A DNA stretch of 64,000 bases, from positions 124,001 through 188,000 of the forward strand of contig NZ_JAGEOJ010000014.1 in assembly GCF_017573505.1 (NCBI RefSeq), given 5' to 3'. Below the pieces are notes generated by a model, which had not been told where the DNA came from, searched no databases, and saw only the letters and a list, made by a program, of their open reading frames with translations. Origin of the DNA: Actinomadura barringtoniae (GTDB lineage: Bacteria > Actinomycetota > Actinomycetes > Streptosporangiales > Streptosporangiaceae). Below, piece by piece: positions 43,684 to 52,371 of the stretch; within the stretch, counting starts at the first letter, position 1; each line of letters starts with the position of its first letter. The position numbers and the translations under genes were made by a program.

Positions 43684-44820
43684 ATGAACGATCGTCACGC
43701 GCTGGACGACGTCGATCGCGGCCTGATCCACGCCCTCACCATCGACGGCAGGGCGCCGTTCAGCAGGATCGCCGCCGCGCTCGGCACCTCCACGCAGACC
43801 GTGGCGCGCCGCTACCGCCGCCTGGTCGCGGACGCCGCGCTGCGCGTGGTCGGCCTCGCCGACGCCGGCCACGCGGGACGCCCGCGATGGATGATCAGGC
43901 TCACCGCCGGGCCGCCCACCGCCCAGGACGTCGCGCAGGCCCTGGCACGCCGTTCCGACACGTCCTGGGTGAAGCTCACCTCGGGCGGTACGGAGATCTT
44001 CGCCATCATCGACCCGCCGCCCGGTGCGGAGGGCGACCGCTCGTTGCTGCTCCAGGACATCCCGCGCACGGCCGGAATCACCGCCGTCTCCGCGCACAAC
44101 GTCCTGCACACCTACTTCGGTGGCCCCACCGGCTGGCGCGGCCGCCCCAACGTCCTCACGACCGACCAGCAAGCCCTCCTCGCCCCCGCCCACGACGTTC
44201 CAGCGCAAGACGCACAGAGCGAGGACGACGTACAGGCCGGGGGCGGCGCGCTGACCGGGCGAGGGGTGCAGACCGGGCGGAGCGCGCTGGCCGGGCGAGG
44301 TGCGCAGACCGTGCGCGGTGTGCCGAGTGAGCGAAGCGTGCTGACCTCGGACGATGCGGCGTTGATGGCGGCGTTGCGGCGGGATGGGAGGACGAGCCTG
44401 ACCGATCTCGCCACCGCCACCGGCTGGTCGGCGGCAACGGTGGCGCGGCGGCTGGCGGGGCTGCGGGCGAGCGGCGCGATCTTCTACGACGTGGAGATCG
44501 ATCCGGAGGTGTTCGGGGCGACGATGCAGGCGCTGCTGTGGATGTCGGTCGCCCCGGCGCACCTGGACGAGGTGGGGGCGACGCTGGCGGGCCATGAGGA
44601 ACTGGCGTTCGTCGCCGCGACCACCGGGCCCACCAATCTCGTCGCGAACGCGCTTTGCTCGGGTCCGGAGGCCCTGCACCGTTACCTCACACAACACCTC
44701 GGCGCCCTGGAGTCGATCCGTTCGCTGGAGACCGCTCCGGTGCTTCGAACCGTCAAGGCTGTGGGGCCCATCACACGAAACCGGGATCGATCGGCGGCGC
44801 CCGGACGTCTGAACACGTAG
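43684..44820 (+). CDS. Lrp/AsnC-family regulator with two HTH/AsnC halves
   Basis: This 378-aa protein is twice the usual length. There are two AsnC helix-turn-helix units: one at residues 5-55 (LDDVDRGLIHALTIDGRAPF) and one at about 222-275 (SDDAALMAALRRDGRTSL, SAATVARRLAGLRASG). Each is followed by an effector-type domain. Between them (about 175-220) lies a repeat linker with ALTGRGVQTGRS/ALAGRGAQTVRG. It is divergent from the DHA2 exporter and likely regulates it. A short hairpin terminator (44824-44850) follows. Confidence 0.88.
   Translation: MNDRHALDDVDRGLIHALTIDGRAPFSRIAAALGTSTQTVARRYRRLVADAALRVVGLADAGHAGRPRWMIRLTAGPPTAQDVAQALARRSDTSWVKLTSGGTEIFAIIDPPPGAEGDRSLLLQDIPRTAGITAVSAHNVLHTYFGGPTGWRGRPNVLTTDQQALLAPAHDVPAQDAQSEDDVQAGGGALTGRGVQTGRSALAGRGAQTVRGVPSERSVLTSDDAALMAALRRDGRTSLTDLATATGWSAATVARRLAGLRASGAIFYDVEIDPEVFGATMQALLWMSVAPAHLDEVGATLAGHEELAFVAATTGPTNLVANALCSGPEALHRYLTQHLGALESIRSLETAPVLRTVKAVGPITRNRDRSAAPGRLNT
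44248..44319 (+). repeat. Two tandem 36-bp units in the AsnC-type regulator linker
   Basis: Units 44248-44283 and 44284-44319 each encode 12 residues (ALTGRGVQTGRS and ALAGRGAQTVRG) and agree at about three quarters of positions. The unit length is a multiple of three, so the frame is safe. Confidence 0.75.
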
Positions 44821-44823
44821 GAA

Positions 44824-44850
44824 GCCCGCTCCCTCGGGGGTGGAGCGGGC
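44824..44850. terminator. Hairpin terminator between AsnC-type gene and parC
   Basis: GCCCGCTCC (44824-44832) pairs with GGAGCGGGC (44842-44850); the next bases are CTCCTCTTCGTTCT. It can serve both convergent genes. Confidence 0.8.
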
Positions 44851-44879
44851 CTCCTCTTCGTTCTAGAGAGCCGAGCGGA

Positions 44880-47396
44880 TCACTCCTCGGCGGGCTCCGC
44901 GCCCTCCGAGGACTCCGCGCCCGCCTCGACGAGCGGGCCGAGCGGCCCGCCGACCGCGGCGACGGGCTTGCTGAGCTTCTCGCCCGAGCCGTCCCGGCGG
45001 CCGAGCTCCTCGGGCAGGTCGATCGGCTTGCCATTGGACGCGGCGCCGCGTACCGGCGTCACGCCCGCCCAGGCCAGCAGCAGGGTGTCCTCGCCCTTCA
45101 GGAAGCGATGCGAGCGGACGCCGCCCGTCGCGCGCCCCTTGGCCGGGTATTCGGCGTAGTCGGCGACCTTGATGGCCCCGGTCTGCGTGCCCGGCAGCGC
45201 CGAGGACGACCCGGAGATCGTGACGACCCGCGCGTCCCATTCCGGATCCACCGAGCCGAACCAGACGACGCGGGCGCCCGCCGACAGCTTGATGCCCGCC
45301 ATGCCGCCCGCCGGACGGCCCTGCGGCCGGACCAGCGAGGCCGAGTAGCGCAGCAGCTGCGCGTCGGTGGTGATGAAGACCAGGTCCTCGTCCTCGGAAC
45401 GCAACTGCACCGCGCCGACGACCTTGTCGCCGTCCTTGAGCCCGATCACCTCGAACTCGTCCCGGTTGCCCGGGAAGTCGGGCAGCACCCGTTTGACCAC
45501 GCCCTGTTCGGTGCCGAGCGCCAGGCCCGCCCCCGACTCCTCCAGCGCGCCGATGCCGACGACCTTCTCGCCGGACTCCAAATCGACGAACTCACTCACC
45601 GGGGCCCCGCCCGCCAGTGACGGCGGCGTGGCCGACGGCGGCAGCGACGGCAGGTCCAGCACGTCCACCCGGATCATCCGGCCCGCCGAGGTCACCGCGC
45701 CGATCTGGCCCCGCGCGGTCGTCTGGACCACCGACACCAGCACGTCGTGCGGCGAACGCGAGCCCTCCACCGGCAGCGGGTCGGCCGTGCCCGTACGGGC
45801 CAGCAGGCCCGTCGAGGACATCAGCACCAGGCACGGGTCGTCGGCGATCTCCAGCGGCATCGTGGCCGTCTTGGTTCGCGCGACGCCGTTGGACTCCAGC
45901 AGCACGGTCCGGCGCGGCGTCGCGTACTCGGCGGCCACGTCGGCGAGCTCGCCCGACACGACCGCGCGCAGCTTGGTCTCCGACTCCAGGATCGCGGTCA
46001 GCTCCGCGATCTCCCGCGCCAGCTGCTCCTTCTCCTTCTCCAGCTCCAGCCGGTCGTACCGGGTGAGGCGCCGCAGCGGCGTGTCCAGGATGTACTGCGC
46101 CTGGATCTCCGACAGCTCGAAGATCTGCATGAGGCGCTGCTTGGCCTGGGAGGCGTCATCGCTCTGCCGGATGACCTGGATGACCTCGTCGATGTTCAGC
46201 AGGGCCACGAGGAGGCCGTCCACCAGGTGGAGCCGGTCCTCGCGCTTCTTGCGCCGGAACATCGACCTGCGCCGGACCACGTTGATCCGGTGGTCCACGT
46301 ACACCTGCAGCATCTCGCGCAGGCCCAGCGTGCGCGGCTGGCCGTCGACCAGCGCCACGTTGTTGATGCCGAACGTCTCCTCCAGCGGCGTCAGCCGGTA
46401 GAGCTCCTCCAGCACGCTCTCGGGGATGAACCCGTTCTTGATCTCGATGACCAGCCGCAACCCCACGTTGCGGTCGGTCAGGTCCTTCAGGTCCGAGATC
46501 CCCTGGATCTTCTTGGCGTTGACCAGGTCCTTGATCTTGGAGACGACCCGTTCCGGGCCCACCGTGTACGGCAGCTCGGTGACCACGATGCCCTTGCGCC
46601 GCGGCGTCACGCTCTCGATGTGCGCCGTCGCCCGGGTCCGGAACGTCCCGCGCCCGCTCTCGTACGCGTCGCGGATCCCCTCCAGCCCGACGATCTTGCC
46701 GCCCGTCGGCAGGTCGGGCCCCGGCACGAAGCGCATCAGATCGTCCAGAGAGGCCTCCGGATTGTCGATCAGATGCCGCGCCGCCGCGATGACCTCGCCC
46801 AGATTGTGGGGCGCCATGTTGGTGGCCATGCCGACCGCGATCCCGGCCGACCCGTTCACCAGCAGGTTGGGGAACGCCGCCGGCAGGACCTCCGGCTCCA
46901 TCTCCTGCCCGTCGTAGTTGGGCCGGAAATCAACGGTGTCCTCGTCGATCGACTCCACCATCAGCATGGCGGCGCGCGACAGCCGGGCCTCGGTGTACCG
47001 CATGGCGGCGGGCATGTCGTCGCCGCCGAGCGACCCGAAGTTGCCGTGCCCGTCGACGAGCGGCATCCGCATCGCCCACGGCTGCGCCAGGCGCACCATC
47101 GCGTCATAGATCGCACTGTCGCCGTGCGGGTGCAGCTTGCCCATCACCTCGCCGACGACCCGCGCGCACTTGACGTGCCCGCGGTCGGGGCGCAGCCCCA
47201 TGTCGTTCATCGAGTAGAGGATGCGCCGCTGCACGGGCTTCAGCCCGTCGCGCGCGTCCGGCAACGCCCGCTGGTAGATGACCGAGTAGGCGTACTCAAG
47301 GAAGCTGCCGCGCATCTCCTCGGAGACATCGACGTCGACGATGTTCTCTTCGAAGTCCGGCGGCGGGGGAGGGGCTTGGGATCCGCGTCGTGCCAT
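44880..47396 (-). CDS. parC: DNA topoisomerase IV subunit A
   Basis: This 838-aa type IIA topoisomerase A subunit has quinolone-region motifs GKLHPHGDSAIYDAM, the catalytic tyrosine Tyr134 in AAMRYTEARLS, and the breakage-reunion core through FGINNVALVDGQPRTLGL. It ends in a beta-pinwheel with degenerate repeats (EFEVIGLKDGDKVV; MAGIKLSAGARVV) but without the GyrA-box of true gyrase, which supports ParC. It partners ParE (4594-6684). ATG 47396 (MARRGSQAPPP) matches the Streptomyces start; ATG 47405 is possible. It is divergent from the FMN oxidase gene. Confidence 0.93.
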   Translation of the reverse strand: MARRGSQAPPPPPDFEENIVDVDVSEEMRGSFLEYAYSVIYQRALPDARDGLKPVQRRILYSMNDMGLRPDRGHVKCARVVGEVMGKLHPHGDSAIYDAMVRLAQPWAMRMPLVDGHGNFGSLGGDDMPAAMRYTEARLSRAAMLMVESIDEDTVDFRPNYDGQEMEPEVLPAAFPNLLVNGSAGIAVGMATNMAPHNLGEVIAAARHLIDNPEASLDDLMRFVPGPDLPTGGKIVGLEGIRDAYESGRGTFRTRATAHIESVTPRRKGIVVTELPYTVGPERVVSKIKDLVNAKKIQGISDLKDLTDRNVGLRLVIEIKNGFIPESVLEELYRLTPLEETFGINNVALVDGQPRTLGLREMLQVYVDHRINVVRRRSMFRRKKREDRLHLVDGLLVALLNIDEVIQVIRQSDDASQAKQRLMQIFELSEIQAQYILDTPLRRLTRYDRLELEKEKEQLAREIAELTAILESETKLRAVVSGELADVAAEYATPRRTVLLESNGVARTKTATMPLEIADDPCLVLMSSTGLLARTGTADPLPVEGSRSPHDVLVSVVQTTARGQIGAVTSAGRMIRVDVLDLPSLPPSATPPSLAGGAPVSEFVDLESGEKVVGIGALEESGAGLALGTEQGVVKRVLPDFPGNRDEFEVIGLKDGDKVVGAVQLRSEDEDLVFITTDAQLLRYSASLVRPQGRPAGGMAGIKLSAGARVVWFGSVDPEWDARVVTISGSSSALPGTQTGAIKVADYAEYPAKGRATGGVRSHRFLKGEDTLLLAWAGVTPVRGAASNGKPIDLPEELGRRDGSGEKLSKPVAAVGGPLGPLVEAGAESSEGAEPAEE

Positions 47397-47484
47397 GTGG
47401 GACATTGTTGCCGAGTCCAAGGACAGATTCGCACCAGCTGCCCCGGCGCGCCGCGCGACATAGCGGTTTTCCAGGAGGTTTCGC

Positions 47485-48648
47485 ATGAGCTCGTTGGCCG
47501 ATTTCCAGAATGAGATCTACCTCAGCGGGCTCGCCGACGTGGTTCCTGACCTGCCGACCGACCTGACGAAGCTGGAAGAACTGGCCGAGCAGAAGCTATC
47601 GGCGGCGTCGTACGGATATGTCGCGGGCGCGGCGGGGAGCGAGACGACGGCGCGGGCGAATCTCGAGGCGTTCGAGCGGTGGCGGATCGTTCCGCGGATG
47701 TTGCGGGACGTGGCGGAGCGGGATCTGTCGGTCGAGGTGCTCGGAACGGCGATGCCGGCTCCGGTCGTGCTGGCGCCGGTGGGGGTGCAGTCGATCTTCC
47801 ATCCGGAGGGGGAGCTGGCGACGGCGCGGGCGGCGGCTTCCACGGGTGTGACGATGGTGCTGAGCACGGCGGCGTCGAACACGATGGAGGACGTGGCCGA
47901 GGCCAATGGGAGTGGGCCGCGTTGGTATCAGTTGTATTGGCCCAAGGACCGGGAGATGGCGGTCAGCTTCCTGGAGCGGGCCAAGGCGTCGGGGTACACG
48001 GCATTGGTCGTCACGCTTGATACGTTCACGCTGGCGTGGCGGCCTCGGGACCTGGACCAGGCTTATCTGCCGTTTCTGAGGGGGATCGGGGTCGCTAACT
48101 TCTACAGCGACCCGGTCTTCCAGAAGGCCGTGGGCGGGCCGGTGACCGAGGCCAACAAGGACGCGGCGCTCATGCACTGGGTGGCCAACTTCGGGAATCC
48201 TTCGCTGACCTGGGACGACCTGGCGTTCTTGAGGGAGCACTGGGACGGGCCGATCGCGCTCAAGGGCATCCAGCACCCCGATGACGCGCGGAAGGCCGTC
48301 GACGCGGGGATGGACGGTGTGATCGTCTCCAACCACGGCGGGCGGCAGGTCGATGGGGCCGTGGCCTCGTTGGACGCGCTGCCGGGGATCGTTGAGGCGG
48401 TGGGCGATCGGGCTGAGGTTCTGTTCGACAGCGGGATTCGGACTGGGGCGGATGCCGCCAAGGCGCTGGCCCTGGGGGCCAAGGCCGTGCTGGTGGGGCG
48501 CGCTTACACGTATGGGCTGGCGCTGGGCGGCGAGGCGGGCGTACGGCACGTGCTGCGGTGCCTGCAGGCCGAGCTGGAGCTGACCCTGATGCTGGCCGGA
48601 GTGACCCGGCCTTCGGAGCTGGGCGCGGAGTTCCTCACGCGGGTCTGA
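47485..48648 (+). CDS. FMN-dependent alpha-hydroxy-acid oxidase (lactate 2-monooxygenase-like)
   Basis: The 387-aa TIM-barrel flavoenzyme shows YGYVAGAAGSETTARAN, the substrate-arginine region WRPRDLDQAYLPFLRG, and the active-site VSNHGGRQVDG with catalytic His, followed by FDSGIRTGADAAKALALGA. The family oxidises L-2-hydroxy acids with O2; the LMO-like insertion and Trp/Arg pattern favour lactate 2-monooxygenase (acetate, CO2 and water as products). AGGAGG precedes ATG 47485. It stands alone and is divergent from parC. Confidence 0.9.
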   Translation: MSSLADFQNEIYLSGLADVVPDLPTDLTKLEELAEQKLSAASYGYVAGAAGSETTARANLEAFERWRIVPRMLRDVAERDLSVEVLGTAMPAPVVLAPVGVQSIFHPEGELATARAAASTGVTMVLSTAASNTMEDVAEANGSGPRWYQLYWPKDREMAVSFLERAKASGYTALVVTLDTFTLAWRPRDLDQAYLPFLRGIGVANFYSDPVFQKAVGGPVTEANKDAALMHWVANFGNPSLTWDDLAFLREHWDGPIALKGIQHPDDARKAVDAGMDGVIVSNHGGRQVDGAVASLDALPGIVEAVGDRAEVLFDSGIRTGADAAKALALGAKAVLVGRAYTYGLALGGEAGVRHVLRCLQAELELTLMLAGVTRPSELGAEFLTRV

Positions 48649-48739
48649 CATTTGTCATGGGTGACCCGTGGAAACCTCAGCGGTGGCTTCTGACGGGCGT
48701 GACTGCACGTTCGGCCTGATGATCGGCAGCATTGAGGTC

Positions 48740-49399
48740 ATGAAGGCGAATGTGATCGAGGTGCGGGAGATCAGGGTCCGTTTCGGCGCTGACGACGCCG
48801 TCCGGGGGGTCTCGTTCCGCGTCGCCGAAGGGGAGATCTACGCGCTGCTCGGGGCGCGCGGGGCCGGGAAGACCACGCTGCTGGAGGTGGCCGCCGGGAC
48901 CCGCAGGCCCACGATCGGGTCGGTACGTGTGCGGGGGCTCGACCCGTACGAGCGGCGGGACGCCGTGGGGGCCGTGTGGCGGGACGGTGGCCTCTTCCCG
49001 GGGCTGACCGTCGCCGAGGTGGTCGACACCTGGCGGCGGTGGACGATGGACCCGCTGACCAGGGATGAGGCCCTGCGGCTGACGGGACTGTCCGGGCTGG
49101 CGGATGTGCCCTTCGAACGGCTGACCGATGGGCAGCGGCGCCTGCTGGATCTGGCCTTGGTGCTGGTCGGGCGTTCGGACGTGCTGTTCCTGGACGAACC
49201 GACGGCCGGGCTGGACGAGGCCGCGGCGCGGACCGTCTGGGCGGTGCTCAGGGTGCTGGCGAGGGCCGGGGTCACGATCCTGGTCGCCACCCATGATGTG
49301 GACGAGGCCTGCCGCGCCGATCGGATCGGCGTACTGGACCACGGCGTCCTGGTCGTCGGCGACATGACCGGCGACCGAAACGCGGTCCAGGCGGCCTGA
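48740..49399 (+). CDS. Orphan ABC ATPase with degenerate signature
   Basis: The 219-aa ATPase has Walker A GARGAGKTT (residues 38-46, with Ala-Arg in place of the usual Pro-Asn), a weakened signature LTDGQRR (128-134 in place of LSGGQ), Walker B VLFLDEPTAGLD and VATHDVDEA with the switch His. No permease gene adjoins it, which is unusual for an exporter ATPase. It may energise a distant permease or act in a non-transport role. ATG 48740 (MKANVIEVREI) is chosen; the frame is open to 48668. Confidence 0.82.
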   Translation: MKANVIEVREIRVRFGADDAVRGVSFRVAEGEIYALLGARGAGKTTLLEVAAGTRRPTIGSVRVRGLDPYERRDAVGAVWRDGGLFPGLTVAEVVDTWRRWTMDPLTRDEALRLTGLSGLADVPFERLTDGQRRLLDLALVLVGRSDVLFLDEPTAGLDEAAARTVWAVLRVLARAGVTILVATHDVDEACRADRIGVLDHGVLVVGDMTGDRNAVQAA

Positions 49400-49486
49400 G
49401 TCCTGTTCACAGTGGACCTCGACCACGCACCGCGAGCGCGCTACCTGACCGGCGGGCCCGATGCCGGAGGCGAGGGCCCGCTGGTC

Positions 49487-49560
49487 AGATCGCGAAGCGA
49501 TATCGCGCTCGCCGCTTTTGTGGTTCGGCCCGTCAGCCGCCAGGCGAGCGGGCCGAGGCC
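49487..49560 (-). repeat. Dispersed repeat, copy B
   Basis: Read on the minus strand, this 74-bp segment matches 969-1040 with one gap. It lies in the 171-bp convergent gap between the orphan ATPase and the DUF1348 gene, ending 11 bp before the DUF1348 stop. The rest of the gap holds no gene. Confidence 0.75.
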
Positions 49561-49570
49561 ACGAAAGCCT

Positions 49571-50029
49571 TCAAAAAGGAAGGGCTTGGTCCCGTTCCTC
49601 CTCGGGGCGGGGGCCGAAGATGCGGCGGTCGGCCTCGGCGATCTCCACGTCGTTGATGCCGGCCTCGCGCCGCCGCATCAGGCCCTCGTCGTCGAACTCC
49701 CAGAGCTCGTTGCCGTAGCTGCGCCACCAGCGGCCGTCCGCGTCGTGCCACTCGTACTGGAAGCGGACGGCCATGCGGTTGCCGCGGAAGCCCCACAGTT
49801 CCTTGCGCAGCGCGTAGTCCTGCTCGCGCTTCCACTTGTCGGTGAGGAACGCGACGATCTCGTCCCGGCCGGTGACCCAGCGGTCGCGGTTCCGCCAGAC
49901 CGAGTCGGGGGTGTAGGCGAGCGCCACGCGTTCGGGATCGCGGGTGTTCCAGGCGTCCTCGGCCGCCTGCACCTTGGCGCGGGCCTGCTCGACGGTGGTG
50001 AACGGGGGGACTGGCGGTCGTGTCGTCAT
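49571..50029 (-). CDS. DUF1348/NTF2-like protein
   Basis: This 152-aa protein has the DUF1348 hallmarks EDAWNTRDPERVALAYTPDS, VWRNRDRWVTGRDEIVAFL (cited in part) and RFQYEWHDADGRWWRSYGNE. It has the SnoaL/NTF2 cone-shaped fold that binds small molecules; the reaction is unknown. GAGG lies eight bases before ATG 50029. It is divergent from the DJ-1/AraC regulator, which may control it. Confidence 0.92.
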   Translation of the reverse strand: MTTRPPVPPFTTVEQARAKVQAAEDAWNTRDPERVALAYTPDSVWRNRDRWVTGRDEIVAFLTDKWKREQDYALRKELWGFRGNRMAVRFQYEWHDADGRWWRSYGNELWEFDDEGLMRRREAGINDVEIAEADRRIFGPRPEEERDQALPF

Positions 50030-50063
50030 GGTTCGAGCCTCGCCGAACGGGTGATCTTCCTCC

Positions 50064-50100
50064 ATGTCCATCTGGCCACGTATGCCACACATGTGGACAT
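50064..50100. promoter_or_regulatory. Inverted repeat in the DUF1348/AraC divergent gap
   Basis: ATGTCCA (50064-50070) and TGGACAT (50094-50100) are perfect 7-bp arms 23 bp apart, within the 94-bp gap between the two divergent genes. The spacing would put both arms on one helix face, which suits a dimeric AraC-type activator. Confidence 0.5.
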
Positions 50101-50123
50101 CGATGATCGCTACCCTGGGGCCC

Positions 50124-51137
50124 ATGCCGATCAGGAGCGCCAGGAGCGGGCGGAGTGGGCGGAGCGTGGCCGTGCTGGCCTACGAGGGCGTGCGGCTGCT
50201 GGACGTGACCGCGCCGCTGGAGGTGTTCAGTACTGCGGCGTCCCTGAGCGGCGGGGCGTACGAGCCGATCCTGTGCACGCCGGACGGGGAGCCCGTCACG
50301 ACCGCGTCGGGCGTACGGCTGATGCCCGCGGCCTCGGCCGCGGACGCCTGCGGCAGCCACACGTTCATGATCCCCGGAGCGCCGGACCTGCCCCGATCGC
50401 CGTCACCCGAAGGCGTGCCCAAGGCGGTGGAGGCCTTGGCGGGGACCGCCCGGCGCGTCACCTCGGTCTGCACGGGCGCGTTCGCCCTGGCACGGGCCGG
50501 GCTGCTGGACGGGAAGCGCGCCACCACGCACTGGCGGCACGCCGCGACCCTCGCCCGCGCCCACCCCAAGATCACCGTCGAGCCGGACGCGATCTTCGTA
50601 CGGGACGGGGCGGTGCTCACCTCGGCCGGGGTCTCGGCGGGCATCGACCTGGCGCTGGCGATGGTGGAGGAGGACGAGGGGGCGGGCCTGGCCAGGGAGG
50701 TGGCTCGCGACCTGGTGGTCTTCCTGCAACGGCCCGGCGGCCAGTCCCAGTTCTCGGTCGCCTCACGTACCCCGCGCCCGCGCCGCGACGTGCTGCGGGC
50801 GCTGCTGGACGAGATCATCGCCGACCCGGCGGCCGATCATTCGCTGCCCGCCATGGCCGCGCGGGCCGGGGTCAGCGTCCGGCACCTGACCAGGCTCTTC
50901 CACGAGGACGTCGGCACCACCCCCGCCGCGTTCGTGGAGTCGGTACGCCTGGAGGCCGCCCAGTCGCTGCTGGAGGGCGGGGAGCCGGTCACCGCCGCCG
51001 CGCGGCGTTCGGGCCTGGGCAGCGACGAGTCGCTGCGCCGGGCGTTCCTGCGGCATCTGGGCGTCACCCCGTCGGCCTACCGGGCACGGTTCCGTACCTC
51101 CGCCCGCGCGGCTTCGGGGGACGACACGGCGGCCTGA
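50124..51137 (+). CDS. GATase1/DJ-1-like AraC-family regulator
   Basis: In this 337-aa protein, residues 10-190 form a DJ-1/PfpI-type class I glutamine amidotransferase-like domain (AVLAYEGVRLLDVTAPLEVF; VTSVCTGAFALARAGLLDGK with the nucleophile-elbow Cys; THWRHA). The C-terminal AraC-type double helix-turn-helix (about 230-325) reads MAARAGVSVRHLTRLFHEDV and LGVTPSAYRARF. Members sense metabolites and activate nearby genes. The likely target is the divergent DUF1348 gene. Confidence 0.93.
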   Translation: MPIRSARSGRSGRSVAVLAYEGVRLLDVTAPLEVFSTAASLSGGAYEPILCTPDGEPVTTASGVRLMPAASAADACGSHTFMIPGAPDLPRSPSPEGVPKAVEALAGTARRVTSVCTGAFALARAGLLDGKRATTHWRHAATLARAHPKITVEPDAIFVRDGAVLTSAGVSAGIDLALAMVEEDEGAGLAREVARDLVVFLQRPGGQSQFSVASRTPRPRRDVLRALLDEIIADPAADHSLPAMAARAGVSVRHLTRLFHEDVGTTPAAFVESVRLEAAQSLLEGGEPVTAAARRSGLGSDESLRRAFLRHLGVTPSAYRARFRTSARAASGDDTAA

Positions 51138-51180
51138 GGGTCGCATACGCTGGGCATCTCCTGTGACCGGAGAGGGACGC

Positions 51181-52371
51181 GTGCAGCCGAGGATCCCCCG
51201 ACCGACCGTGATCGCCGCGAGCTTCGTGGCCGTCACGCTGGTGTCGCTCGCGGGCCTGCTGATGCCGGCGCTCTGGTACGAGGCGTTCGTGCGCCCCGAT
51301 CTCGGCCGCTTCACCGTCGGGCTGCTGAGCGTGGCGGCGATCTTCGCGCTGTACGGGCGGCTGCTCTGGCTCAACCTGATGCGGCGCACGGCCCCGTCCC
51401 ACCGGCTGGGGCTGGCGGCGATCGCGGCGGCCTGCTGGGCGCTGCCGCCGGTCCTGGGCGCGGACAACGGCTGGGGCAACGCGCTGGTCGTCCCGGCGGG
51501 GCTGATCCCGGTGGTGCTGCCGCTGCGCGAGGCGGTGGCGACGACCGCGGTGGCGACGGTCCTCACCCCGGCGTACGGGCTGGTCCTGGGCCTGCCCGCG
51601 CTGAACGTGCTGTACGAGTTCTTCGGCGTCCCGGTCGCGGCGTTCTCGGGTTACGTGACCATCTGGCTGTTCCACGTCGCTCACGAACTGCGGGAGGCCC
51701 GGGCCGAGCTGGCGCAGTCGGCGGTAGGGGAAGAACGGCTGCGCTTCGCCCGCGACCTGCACGACGTCCTGGGTCACAGCCTTCAGGCGGTCGCGCTGCG
51801 GGCCGAGGTCGCCGACCGCTTCCTGGACCGCGATCCCGGCCGGGTCCGCAAGGAGCTCACCGAGATCCAGACGATGGCGCGCGACTCCGTACGGGACGTG
51901 CGGGAGATCGTTCGCGGCTACCGGGCGACGTCGCTGCGGTCCGAGCTGGACGGCATGTCGGCGGTGCTGCAGGCCGCCGGGATCTCCTGCGAACGCCCCG
52001 AGGTCGCCGACCTGCCCGCCCACGTGCACGAACCGCTCGGCTGGGTGGCCCGCGAGGCCGCCACCAACCTGCTGCGCCACAGCGGCGCGGGCTGGTGCCG
52101 CATCGAGGTCTGGACCGACGACGCCGTGCACCTGGAGATCACCAACGACGGCGCCCCTCGGCGAAGCCGCCACCATGCCGCAGGGGGCGTGGGGGGTCGT
52201 CCCCCCTCGGAAGACGGAGGCGGCGCCTCTTGGGGCTCGCACGACGCGGGCAGCGGGCTGGCGGGCCTGGCGGAACGGATCGCGGCCGCCGGCGGCGAGT
52301 TCACCGCCGGACCCGGCGGGGACGGCACGTTCCGGGTGCACGCCAGCGTGCCGCTGAAGGGAGAGGCATGA
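51181..52371 (+). CDS. DesK-like sensor histidine kinase with a repeat insertion in its ATP-binding domain
   Basis: The 396-aa product has five to six membrane helices (about 10-165), a HisKA_3 domain with His194 in FARDLHDVLGHSLQAVALRA (cited in part) and a HATPase domain with N-box EAATNLLRHS. Between ITNDGA (321-325) and GSGLAGLAERIAAAGG (357 on) lies an extra stretch, residues 326-355 (PRRSRHH...EDGGGASWGSHD), encoded around a G6/C6 hairpin repeat. This is the ATP-lid, where length variation can be tolerated. GTG 51181 has GGAGAGG upstream. It overlaps the regulator gene by ATGA. Confidence 0.9.
   Translation: MQPRIPRPTVIAASFVAVTLVSLAGLLMPALWYEAFVRPDLGRFTVGLLSVAAIFALYGRLLWLNLMRRTAPSHRLGLAAIAAACWALPPVLGADNGWGNALVVPAGLIPVVLPLREAVATTAVATVLTPAYGLVLGLPALNVLYEFFGVPVAAFSGYVTIWLFHVAHELREARAELAQSAVGEERLRFARDLHDVLGHSLQAVALRAEVADRFLDRDPGRVRKELTEIQTMARDSVRDVREIVRGYRATSLRSELDGMSAVLQAAGISCERPEVADLPAHVHEPLGWVAREAATNLLRHSGAGWCRIEVWTDDAVHLEITNDGAPRRSRHHAAGGVGGRPPSEDGGGASWGSHDAGSGLAGLAERIAAAGGEFTAGPGGDGTFRVHASVPLKGEA
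52182..52211 (+). repeat. G6/C6 hairpin repeat, coding copy inside kinase gene
   Basis: GGGGGGTCGTCCCCCC with flanks matches the inverse of 3441-3470 over about 30 bp. It codes part of an extra loop in the ATP-lid and keeps the reading frame. Confidence 0.7.

Noticed and set aside
41446..44697. 1083-codon minus-strand frame spanning epimerase, exporter and AsnC-type genes
   Set aside because: Only its last 258 codons are a real gene (the epimerase); the rest is out of frame with, or antisense to, true genes.
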